Positions 10,113 through 18,069 of a stretch of 18,320 bases of DNA are shown here, piece after piece. The notes beneath the pieces were generated by a model. That model was given only the letters and a program-made list of their open reading frames with translations, ran no database searches and was not told the DNA's origin. This DNA is from Suillus spraguei (taxonomy: Eukaryota > Basidiomycota > Agaricomycetes > Boletales > Suillaceae). Both the position numbers and the translations under genes were made by a program. The stretch covers positions 1 through 18,320 of the forward strand of contig JABCPU010001022.1 in NCBI GenBank assembly GCA_016800925.1, given 5' to 3'. Numbering within the stretch: position 1 is the stretch's first letter; every line of letters begins with the position of its first letter.

Positions 10113-10130
10113 AAAAAAAAAAAAAAAAAA
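10113..10130 (+). other. LINE poly-A tail
   Basis: An uninterrupted run of 18 A ends exactly at the 3' target-site duplication. This marks priming by target-site reverse transcription and fixes the element's orientation. Confidence 0.92.
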
Positions 10131-10142
10131 TCGTCCAGGGAT
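10131..10142. repeat. Target-site duplication, 3' copy
   Basis: An exact second copy of TCGTCCAGGGAT directly follows the 18-A tail. Removing the LINE plus one copy restores an uninterrupted NACHT frame that matches the uninterrupted sequence in copy B. Confidence 0.93.
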
Positions 10143-10347
10143 CCGTGGATGTATTTGAGGAGATCCACCCGGGTTCCTTGCAAACATTTCGGGTGGGGCT
10201 GACGCTCAGGGGAGTTATATTGAGCACCCTTGACAGCAACCTGGGATAGTCTCGCCCAAGTTCCTTCAGGAGCTGTCAAAGAAGTTAGAGAGCATGTAAG
10301 AGATGAAGCTTTGAAGGATGGAGATACTGACATTGATCGTCGCTCAT
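10131..10347 (-). pseudogene. N-terminal exons of NACHT copy A, cut off by the LINE
   Basis: This is the 5' end of the same gene. A likely start ATG at 10345-10347 gives MSDDQ. Exon 1 ends at 10332, followed by a 59-nt intron (10273-10331) with donor GTCAGT, a CTAAC branch site at 10284-10288 and an acceptor ending ACAG. Exon 2 then encodes GAQYNSPERQPHPKCLQGTR followed by VDLLKYIHGSLDD, a segment typical of the region just before the NACHT domain in basidiomycete NLR-like proteins. The exon stops at the LINE poly-A: continuing the frame gives only a run of Phe codons and then a stop. The start and intron were chosen because copy B keeps the same ATG, donor and acceptor and the same phase. 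The very short N-terminus means no effector domain is visible; a longer upstream exon cannot be excluded. Confidence 0.7.
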
Positions 10348-11080
10348 CGATGAAGGTTGTGATATAAGAGATGTGATGAACGAACTCAAAGTACTGGCTG
10401 GGTTCCAAGGTGCGGTTAAAAATAATTTAGGTGATAGTTATCTGGAGGGACAACGTACGAAAATTTGAATCGAAGCTTTTAAGACTTCAAGCTTCAGTCG
10501 TGGAACGACTCAGCTGTCGAATGTAAAGCGTGGTGAAAATGGAATAGATGAATGGATGTTTCAGCTTATTCTGCTATGGGAGGCTCGCTGGATGGTGGTG
10601 AAATGTGGTTGAAGGAGGAGTAGACGCTCGCAGTTGCAGGAGGACACCATGAGGCTGCTGTGCGGCCATACTAATGTGACTGCACAGCCAGACAGAACCA
10701 CGTCAACACTGCTTAGAGGTGAACTGGAGGTGTGCATCGTTATCATCTGATCCCCTAGGTTTCCGCAGCCAAGTATGATCAATTACATTAGTATCAGTGT
10801 GACTTCTATTGAATAAATGGGAGACTGAAATGCAGGGGAGTACACTGTGGACAAAGTGCGGATCTTATTGCAACAAGGGGCAGTCAGGCTAATACATCTT
10901 CCGAGCATTCAACTCAAATACTAATACTTCGCCCCAACTTTTAATCACTCAAGTACAAAACATACTAGCGGGCCTCAGTACCTATAGCAAACTCATTTTC
11001 AAATTTGTTTTCGCAGTCTGATAACTAAAATGATACTCCACAAATCAACGGCGCAGCAACAAACCCTATGCTCGGTTAAA
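10348..11080. other. Intergenic region between NACHT-A and the GPHR fragment
   Basis: About 730 bp between two divergent starts, so it would have served both promoters. No convincing gene is seen; a 73-codon minus-strand open frame (10561-10782) is not recognisable and is probably chance. Much of it aligns with 15098-15777 with many small indels, as expected for non-coding DNA. Confidence 0.5.
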
Positions 11081-11272
11081 ATGACCGCACAAGTATTGCA
11101 TCAGTTTGTCTAAATGGTTCTGGACATATTTCTCATTTATAACTCTAAAGAGGATTTCTATCCATTAGCTGCCGCATCTGCTTGCAAAAGAAGCTGTACA
11201 GTGTACAAGGACCTTCAACCACTCGCCCCGCAAGACACGTTGCCTGGGTCTGCGCAATCAAGTAGGATACAG
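11081..11272 (+). pseudogene. Truncated 5' fragment of the GPHR gene (duplicate)
   Basis: This corresponds to exon 1, intron 1 and the first part of exon 2 of the GPHR gene at 15778. ATGACCGCACAA at 11081 matches the start of that gene, but several bases of exon 1 are missing and the intron donor is lost. The exon 2 remnant starts after the acceptor at 11168 (CTGCCGCATCTGCTTGC) and carries an extra 7 bp around TGTACAGTGTACAAGG that shifts the frame. It then runs through the codons of DLQPLAPQDTLPGSAQSS and loses similarity after about 11272. Intact coding of a membrane protein from this fragment is not possible. It marks the duplication breakpoint. Confidence 0.75.
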
Positions 11273-12498
11273 ACAGTTGAATGTGTTAGTCGTTGTAGCT
11301 TGCTCGTGAACTACTTGAATTGTAGGATCGGATTTTTGGATTCGTTCATGTCGTTCGTGCGGTGGCTGTCATGGTCGTTCGCAGCGAGCTGAATGCCATC
11401 CGACGTGACGATATGACGTGACTACCATCAGAGGTCTCACGCCTACGACCCAAGCTTCGAATCGATGTGTTGAGATCGTATTTTGCCTTTGCTTCTCAGA
11501 TAAAAACTTACTCATAGTCATCTGAATCTACTAGTCAGGTCTCCAGAGGCGTCCGCATTGTACCAACTCACGGTAGGATCGCGGTATACTCAATGCAGCG
11601 GCACTGCTTTTAGGAGTGTTTTGATGGCCACTCCAGCGATTGGTCACATATATAAGGCTGTTTGTCACTTCCGCTGCAGGTTTTTCTAGTATGTTTATCA
11701 ATTTTGCTGCTTCTTACTACCTGCTTCATTAATTTCAGTCAAGCCTTAATGAGATATGTCATACAACTGCGGCACTGCTTGAGCTCGAATCATCGTACGA
11801 CGACTTCCCAGCACAATAGTTTTTTTTACTTGACACAGAAAGCATGAATCTCGAGATCGCATGCATCACTCATTCAAGGAGACATTCTTACTATTGCGCG
11901 GCTACCTGCCTCAATAAATCCAGGTTTTGGGACTTCACACCGAAAATGTCAGTGGAACATCACCTATGAGGTGCGTACAATGTACATGTGCGCTACCTCG
12001 GGCTGCTAGATCATAAACACGTCACTGAACTGTTGTGTTAGCTACTGGCTACCATTTGTCCTTAAGCGCAAAAACATTTAAATTACCCTACGGTTTGTCC
12101 CTCGATTGGCATATGAACGCGCCGCTTCCTTAAGCATTTCCGCAGCTTAATGTCGTGACTCGTATATCCATGATGCTGTTCAGAGGTATCTCTAAGGAAC
12201 ACCTATGAAATTGAGCTAATGCCCAAATGCAAGCAAAAAAAGATGTTGCTTGGTGGGTGGATGTCGGACTTGGAGTGGATGATGCAAGGGCGGGTAATAT
12301 GGCTTCGTACATCAATGCATAGCATGCCCCTTTTTTCACGGGGCAGTGACGGATGTATCTCAAAATATTGTCCATGCGCAGTGCCGAAGGACTGTGAGAT
12401 GATTAGTAGTGGGACTTAGACTCCATGATATCAGGCGCTGCCTTGGATCTACTTGTTCATGACTGTCGATTATAGTCAGTTGGCAGGGCTTTCAGTCT
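11273..12498. other. Spacer between the duplicated blocks, no convincing gene
   Basis: About 1.2 kb of AT-moderate sequence that is not part of the duplication. Open frames are short (for example 81 codons on the minus strand at 12130-12375) and show no motif I recognise. A CCAAT/TATA-like combination and an intron-like segment are annotated separately. A 12-mer GCGGCACTGCTT occurs twice (11598-11609 and 11769-11780). Confidence 0.5.
11639..11655 (+). promoter_or_regulatory. Possible promoter: inverted CCAAT plus TATA box
   Basis: ATTGG at 11639-11643 is followed by TATATAA at 11649-11655. About 35 bp downstream is an intron-like stretch, 11689-11738 (donor GTATGT, polypyrimidine tract, acceptor TTTCAG, 50 nt). 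The next ATG (11749) opens only a 32-residue frame ending at 11847. It could be a small transcript, a promoter left from a lost gene, or chance. Confidence 0.25.
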
Positions 12499-12743
12499 CA
12501 CTGGCCACGTGGTGAGTTATAAAATACCGTATATTATAAGATGGGAAAACATGAGCAAGATATAAAAATACATAGTGCAGTCACCAAACTACAGTGATGA
12601 ACGACCTCTATGACGGTGCGAACAGGCTTTTTGAATGTGCAACTGCTTCAAGAGCTCGAGGTGCAACGCTCATGAGTGCTAGCGGTGGGCTGCGGGTCAA
12701 CGGCTCAAGAGTCCGGACAGAAGATGAGAGAACTACAAGAGTG

Positions 12744-15097
12744 TCACGTCATGGACTAAATATCATAGAACATAAGGCGACGTCAGGTGTGGCTAGCTTG
12801 AGTCATTGAAACATACCTTCGCAAATTTTTGCCCTTCGGATAAGGCGACAAGACAAGACCGCAAACCCTTCAAACACCACTCCATTTCCAGCCAGGGGAC
12901 GATATGATCATTCCAAAAAGCCCGGAATGTACGATTGAGTGTGTCATCCCGTGAGCTGGGGGCATGCGAGAGATGTACAGCCCAGTTATGACAGGCGTAC
13001 TTAAGAGCGTCGCAAGCTGTTCGACTGCGTTCCCGTGCTGCGTTTGCAGAGCTCTTGAAGGCATTCATAGCATGAATTATCTCCCTGTCTGATAGAAGAA
13101 GGCTTTCTGATATTGCAGAGGTGGAATGATGCTGTCTTAATGTCAGGAAAACCGGAAACATCAAGAAATCTGGCAATGTTTTGATTTGCTGGATGACTTG
13201 AAAAGCTGGCAGTAAAGGCGCGTTGCTGGTAATGATATACTCGTTGATTGCTTCGGATGTCTTCAAGAATTCTTCCATTGTCACCCAGACGGAGGCCGCA
13301 GGAGTGGACTGCCACTCTTGACCACCGGGAGTCTCCAGCCAGTCCCATCCTGCCTGGGTTTGCAGCCAGTCTTGTCCTGCCTGGATCTGCAGCCAGTCTT
13401 GTCCCGCATGGGTCTGCATCCAGTCTCATACACCCTTGGACTGCAGCCAGTCTCGTCCTCCTTGGGTCTGCATCCATGGATCTACAGCCAGGCACCCCGT
13501 CCATGGTCCCCAACCAAGATTGTAAATCTGAAGTGCAATCTCCTTGAAGCCACAGTAAAGAGATGACAACTGACAGTGGCTCTAGCGGCTGAGCAAGGAA
13601 CGCTAATGAATCTTTTAACTTATGGGGGTCCTCGGCTTGCATAGCTTTACTTTGCTTCTTCAGTTCTGATAACGCATCCAAGAGAGACGTACTTTTTGGA
13701 ATCGCATTGATCAAGCGGAGAGAGGAACGTGCGAGTAGGGAGTGAGGTGATGCAATATCGCGTACTTGAGGGAGGCTGCAGTTTGAGGGGTCGGAAACAT
13801 AGTCGCGAATGGACGGGTGATAGATATTTACAGGGAGGGTGCTGTCTGTCGGGATATCCATGACAGACCGTAGCTGAATCAGCGTTGTCTGCACATCTCT
13901 GCCCAAACTAGGGCCAAGAAGTGTTGAGATTTGCGATATGGGCAGGGGGTCCGTCAGGACAGCAACGAGGGACAAGTGCAGGTGTGCCCGCTTGGGGTCG
14001 CCACAGGTAGAGAGGATAAGATCATATAACTTGTACACCTCTGTTCCTGGTAGCATCTCGCTGGTCAAATCGAGCATCAGCTGCAACCGATCACGAGGAT
14101 CACTATCTTCATCGTTCACAATAAACCTCATCATCGTAGCTGCCACGATGAAACGTCTGCCAGCTCGGCTCGCCAGCTTCGCAAGGTCAGTCTCTGATGG
14201 CTGCGGGAAATCGGAATGGCGGTATTGCAGCTCTCTGAATGAATGCTGCAAAAATATATAGATGTCATTGTCGACATCGGCACCGTCTAGCGAGATGACG
14301 GTACCCATGCCCTCCCCAGAAGTTTTCACTGGTATCTCGCACACCAGCGGGTGCACCTCTTCGTTCTGAAAGGCTTTGCAGATATGCGATTCCGAGCGAC
14401 TCGTGAGCAGAATGTGGGTTATAGGCAGACCGGGTCACGAAGAGCCCGTGCAAGGGAAAGGATGAGATCGGTAAGCTCAGGTTCGGATGTGTATTCATCG
14501 AGAGCATCGACAACAAACGTCAAAGGCGGACATCCACGCAATCTGGGTCGAAGGTTCCGGAGGGGTTGGAGAAAGAGAGCCTCCATCTGGTCACAGAGAG
14601 GCATGTCTGGGTCTAGTAGAGCGGATTGTTGCGGATGGCTCTGTTCACATCTTGCCGGATGTTTGGAAAATTGGTGGCAAGCTGGTAGGCGAGCGTCGCA
14701 AAGAAATATCTAGTCGTGCCACGTGTGGTGTGTTTGCGCGAGAAAAAGAACGTTCCCGCTAGCCGCTTTTCGACACTTGTTTCTTCAGTCACTTTGAGAC
14801 TTTTCATCTTCTCAGCTACTGTAAACGCGACGGCAGACTTTCCAACGCCAGCCGTGCCATGCAGCCAAATGAGTTGATTCTTCGTTGTATCGTCCAGGAA
14901 TCCGTGGATGTATTTGAGGAGATCCACCCGAGTTCCTTGCAAACATTTCGGGTGGGGCTGACGCTCAGGGGAGTTATATTGAGCACCCTTGACAGCAACC
15001 TGTGACAGTCTCGCCCAAGTTCCTTCAAGAGCTGTTAAAGAGGTTAGAGAGATGCGAGAGATAAGATACGGAAGTACTGACATTGATCGTCACTCAT
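12744..15097 (-). pseudogene. NACHT NLR-like gene, copy B, with frameshifts and a stop
   Basis: This is a paralogue of copy A in the same orientation. Exon 1 starts at ATG 15095-15097 (MSDDQ). A 50-nt intron (15032-15081, GTCAGT to AACAG) follows. Exon 2 carries Walker A GTAGVGKS near 14850 and Walker B VVDALDE near 14508. Compared with copy A, one base is missing near 14622 (frame ends NNPLY then stop), one near 14430, and one C at 13495-13498. A CGA codon has become TGA at 13426-13428 within the repeat array. The C-terminal part after the array is again open and ends at a donor (12811-12816), a 61-nt intron (12756-12816) and an SMT exon with TGA at 12744-12746. The array has only seven units. 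The pattern reads as a decayed gene; indel errors in the assembly could explain the frameshifts but not easily the C-to-T nonsense change. Confidence 0.85.
13300..13488 (-). repeat. Short WLQT repeat array in NACHT copy B (seven units)
   Basis: Seven 27-bp units in the copy B frame. From the C-terminal side: GGQEWQSTP, AGWDWLETP, AGQDWLQTQ, AGQDWLQIQ, then a unit with TGA in place of Arg before DWMQTH, GGRDWLQSK, and a degenerate PWMQTQ unit. The first six match the last six units of the copy A array in order, including the unusual QEW and DWM units, so the edges are homologous and the size difference arose inside the array. Confidence 0.88.
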
Positions 15098-15777
15098 TGA
15101 TGAAAGTGTTGGCTGGATTCCAAGGTGCGGTTAGAAATAATTTAGGCGATAGTTATCTGGAGGGACGACGTACGTAAATTTAAATCGAAGTTTGTAAGAC
15201 TTCAATCGTGGAACGACCCAGCTGTCGATTTATGGAGAGTGTGAAGCGTGATGAAAATGGAATAGACGGATGGATGTTTCAATTTATTTTACTATGGAAA
15301 ACTGGTTGGATGGTGGTGGAATGTGGTTGAAGGACGAGTAGACGCTTGCCGTCCTTGTAGGGGGACACCGTGAGGTTCAAGTTGCTGTGCGGCCATATCA
15401 GTGTGACTGCACAGCCAGACAGAATCCCATCGACACTGCTACTCAGACTCCCGGAGGTAAACCGTTATCATGTGATCCCCTAGGTGTGATCTGCATCATG
15501 TGATTTCTATTGAATAAATGGGAGACTGGGAGTGCCGCAGCGGACAAAGTACGGATCTTGTTGAGACGAGTAGCATGATTTTGTGGGCGGCAGGCTAATC
15601 ATCTTCCGAGCATTCACCTGCCCCTAGTCCACCCTGACTTCTAACTTTCACCCATTGCAAACGTATTACTGGGCCATTTTGTGCAGGTTCATTTCTAAGC
15701 GACTATACCGCAAAGCAACAACGCAGCAACAAACCCTATGCTCGGGTTAAGGTTCCACGACTTCTCAATCTCCCTCC
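15098..15777. other. Intergenic region between divergent NACHT-B and GPHR
   Basis: About 680 bp that must hold both divergent promoters. No gene is seen. The last 20 bases before the GPHR start are pyrimidine rich (ACTTCTCAATCTCCCTCC), as often found just upstream of fungal starts; this stretch is absent from the copy A duplicate. Confidence 0.5.
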
Positions 15778-17744
15778 ATGACCGCACAACAAGTATTCCT
15801 GGTAGTTGCATCAGGGTATATCCCTTGTCTAAATGATTCTGGACATATTTCTCACATATGACTTTAAAGAGGATTTCTATTCATTAGTTGCCGCATCTTC
15901 CTGCAAAAGAAGTTGTACAAGGACCTTCAACAACTCGCCCCGCAAGACACGTTGCCTGGGTCTGCGCAATCAAGTAGCATACAACCATGGCATTCAACAC
16001 TCGCGCAGACGTGTTTCTCTCTCTGCTTCTCTGAATGCACTATCCTATTCTGCATGGTTATGTGTCAGGGTTTGGATTGGTTGGAACCGAGGTGCGTCGT
16101 GGCTCGATTGTGCAAGCTTCTGCAGTGACTGAGTCTGTACGTGCACAACAGGATTCGTCTTCTGAGCTGGCAAACAACGCTATTCCTTCTATTGTTCACG
16201 ATTCTACTACTTGTTCCGATATCATTCAGCCTCATCTTGACCTACCGTCCTGGTAAGATGCCGTATTCCCTCCTATCTACCCAATCGTATCCTAACAATC
16301 CCAGATAATCCAGGTTTTATGCAATCTCGTGCATTGCCCATCCGTGTTGCTGTTGCACTAGCACCTGTGGCGCTTTTCGTATTTGCCCTTTCATATATTC
16401 CACTCCCCGCTGAGCTGCTTCTTGTACAGCCCACTCACAGCAGTCACTGCACGGCTGGTCACGTTGGGAACTACGGTCCTCGGATTACTTTCCGGACTCG
16501 GTGCGGTCAGTGGTGCATGGGGCATCTTCAGCCAGTCTCGGTGAGTAGACGCTCGACCAGTTATAACTGCTATTCAACTTGCATAGATCAATACCCTCGG
16601 CGTCATCGATTGCGTCTGCTGAAAACGCGCTTGAAAGAGTAAAGAACGATCTGCGGGACCGTTCTCGTGACTTGGATGACTATGTAAGCTCAAAGGTACT
16701 GTGGACCAGCATAATTCGTTGTACTTCGTCTCAGATATTTCAGCCGCAACCAGATGGATCATGGCTGTCACGCATGTCGTTCAAACGAAATGGACGCAAG
16801 TATTGTCTGTCTGTTTCTTCAGAATCTATATTCACATTGTCGATTCTTTGTAAGTAGAAAGCTCGATACAGCAGGAAGTTATTGGTCTTCAGGCTCTTGG
16901 AGAGCAGATGAGCCTTCGCGTTGTTGCTCTCAAACGCAACCGAATTGCAGCGGAGTATGCAGAGTCGTTGACAGGGAAGACTGTCACGTGGTCATGGGCA
17001 GTTTATTGCGTCTGCAGAGTATGTAGTGTAAGTGGACTTCTTCTCTACTGTGAAACTTTCGGTCACGTCCATCCCAGTCAGCCTTCAATATTCTCTCTCC
17101 GACTGTGTCGAACTCGAGTTCGTCCTCCGCATCATATGGGGATATAGTTGCGCATATACTTGCATGGCTATTTTCTTTCCTCCCCTTGTCTGCGGCAGGA
17201 GATGAAGGAGAGTCAAAAATTGACATTCCATCTTTATCAAAACAAATCAGTCTTTGCCTTGTGGGCGTCATCATTTTATGTTCTCTCCGCTTGGTGCTTC
17301 GTGGGTCACAAAAGTGAGTTGTCTGTTGAGTATTCGTTTATCTATGTGTTGATTGCATACAGGCATTTCCTGTCACATCACGTAAAACATCAGCATCACT
17401 GATGCTGTTGACCCTCGCGCAACTCATGGTATTGGCAAAACTTTCTTTAATGTTACTTGTATGACTAAATGGACAATTAGGGCATATATTCTCTGTCGAC
17501 TCTTGTGCAGCTTCGCACAACCTTTCCACCTACAGTATCCACTGTGATAGGCGACCCTCAAGATCCTCAGGTCCGTCTGATGATAGCATGAACTTGTTTG
17601 CGACGCTGCCAGAGTACTCGCTATTCGGTGGCTTGTTTGATTGGTCATTCCTGATCGGTGCGGTGGATGCGCAGTCGCTCGCTGGGCGAGAAGTTCATTC
17701 GAAAGAGACGACTTGGATATGTAGAACATTCGCTATACATGTAG
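15778..17744 (+). CDS. Golgi pH regulator (GPHR/GTG family) homologue, ten exons, with three frame breaks
   Basis: GPHR proteins are multi-pass membrane proteins linked to anion conductance and Golgi acidification in animals. I join exons 15778-15815, 15888-16091, 16152-16252, 16305-16540, 16587-16683, 16735-16799, 16862-17027, 17078-17313, 17363-17428 and 17481 to about 17744; introns are 46-72 nt, all GT-AG. Family-like signatures: CFSLCFSECTILFCMVMCQG, LLSWQTTLFLLLFTILLLVP (membrane segment), FALSYIPLP, LGTTVLGLLSGLGAVSGAW, AENALERVKNDLRDR, EVIGLQALGEQMSLRV, KQISLCLVGVIILCSLRLVL, LSTLVQLRTTFPP and LFATLPEYSLFGGLFDWSF. Phases agree at exons 1-7 except for one extra base in exon 4 near 16420-16432. 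Exon 8 leaves two bases while exon 9 needs phase 0, and exon 10 shifts between TTFPP and DSMNLF (17525-17585). The stop is therefore uncertain; TAG 17742-17744 follows GEKFIRKRRLGYVEHS. This is either a pseudogene or a real gene with sequence errors. Confidence 0.78.
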
Positions 17745-17769
17745 TGACCATTATTTGGCCTTGTTAAAT

Positions 17770-17826
17770 TCCGAAGTGATGCCTATTCCGGCAAGTGTGG
17801 CACTTGCCTAATCCAGTCCGAAGTGA
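17770..17826 (+). promoter_or_regulatory. Upstream elements of the U2 gene: paired TCCGAAGTGA and an inverted repeat
   Basis: TCCGAAGTGA occurs at 17770-17779 and 17817-17826. Between them is a perfect 8-bp inverted repeat with a 3-base loop, GGCAAGTG-TGG-CACTTGCC (17790-17808). Both lie 50-110 bp before the U2 start, the region where snRNA genes carry upstream control elements. Alternatively the hairpin belongs to the 3' end of the GPHR transcript. Confidence 0.4.
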
Positions 17827-17851
17827 ACAGAAGTCTGTGCACGAGAGTTGC

Positions 17852-17858
17852 ATATAAA
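17852..17858 (+). promoter_or_regulatory. TATA box of the U2 snRNA gene
   Basis: ATATAAA lies 21-27 bp before the first U2 base, a normal TATA-to-start distance. No other gene start nearby would use it. Confidence 0.65.
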
Positions 17859-17878
17859 GGAGGGCGCGAACGAGATGA

Positions 17879-18069
17879 ATCCTTACCACTCTGGCCTTTT
17901 GGCTTAGATCAAGTGTAGTATCTGTTCTTAATAGTTTAACCACTATTATGAGGGCACCGCCTCATTCTTTGGTTATCAAATTTTTGCCGCCCTTTGTCTT
18001 CTCGAGCTCTTGCTTGCAACTCGAGAGGTGTGATGACCTTGCCACTGCACTATCGGCTTGTGTCGTCGG
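17879..18069 (+). ncRNA. U2 spliceosomal snRNA
   Basis: U2 pairs with the intron branch site in the spliceosome. The 5' part matches the conserved U2 core: CTGGCCTTTTGGCTTAGATC, then AAGTGTAGTATCTGTTCTTA with the branch-site-pairing GTAGTA at 17914-17919. Stem IIa is formed by AATAGT/ACTATT with loop TTAACC, and stem IIb by ATGAGG/CCTCAT. The alternative stem IIc is also possible: TAACCA (17937-17942) with TGGTTA (17970-17975). The Sm site is AAATTTTTG at 17978-17986. Stem III is TCTCGAG (18000-18006) with CTCGAGA (18020-18026). Stem IV closes with GATGAC (18032-18037) and GTCGTC (18062-18067). The length of about 191 nt is normal. The exact 3' end is inferred from stem IV. Confidence 0.95.

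Larger units (their letters stand above)
3875..10130 (+). mobile_element. Full-length Tad1/I-like LINE (non-LTR retrotransposon) with target-site duplication
   Basis: This is a 6256-bp element with a 168-bp 5' leader, ORF1 (4043-5866), ORF2 (5866-9927, two frame breaks), a 185-bp 3' untranslated region and an 18-A tail (10113-10130). It is bounded by the identical 12-mer TCGTCCAGGGAT at 3863-3874 and 10131-10142 (13 bp if the preceding A is counted). The empty site is visible in NACHT copy B near 14892, where the sequence reads TCGTCCAGGAAT once. Domain order (zinc-knuckle ORF1, APE endonuclease, reverse transcriptase, RNase H, Cys-His tail) fits the fungal Tad1 group or the wider I superfamily; a phylogeny would be needed to choose. 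It lies antisense to the NACHT gene. The perfect duplication and pure poly-A suggest recent insertion. Confidence 0.93.
5..11272. repeat. Segmental duplication, copy A (interrupted by the LINE)
   Basis: Read by eye, this block matches 12499-15983 in the same orientation along its length: 3' flank (CACTGG, then TACCGTATATTA), NACHT gene, intergenic DNA and the first part of GPHR. Without the LINE and one target duplication it is about 5.0 kb against 3.5 kb for copy B; almost all of the difference is the repeat array. The right edge falls inside GPHR exon 2 (shared sequence ends around GTCTGCGCAATCAAGTAG). The left edge may lie outside the window. Confidence 0.85.
12499..15983. repeat. Segmental duplication, copy B
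   Basis: This is the direct-repeat partner of 5-11272, separated from it by about 1.2 kb of unrelated sequence. It continues smoothly into a complete GPHR gene, so this copy is probably in the ancestral position. A 20-mer, ATTGAATAAATGGGAGACTG, is identical between the intergenic parts (10808-10827 and 15509-15528). Confidence 0.85.

Noticed and set aside
10046..10130. Continuation of the NACHT N-terminal frame into a poly-Phe stretch
   Set aside because: It is the translation of the LINE poly-A tail read antisense.
3875..10130. LTR retrotransposon or DNA transposon
   Set aside because: There are no terminal repeats and no integrase or transposase; endonuclease-RT-RNase H order with poly-A and a target duplication identify a LINE.
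11114..11392. Plus-strand 92-codon open frame starting MVLDIFLIYNSK as a gene
   Set aside because: The counterpart at 15833 lies in intron 1 and out of frame in exon 2 of GPHR; the real reading frame is the spliced one.
11402..11422. Two GACGTGAC motifs 13 bp apart, CRE-like
   Set aside because: Too short and isolated, with no gene nearby to regulate.
12130..12375. Minus-strand 81-codon open frame in the spacer
   Set aside because: No motif, no splice context and no copy in the other block; length is compatible with chance.
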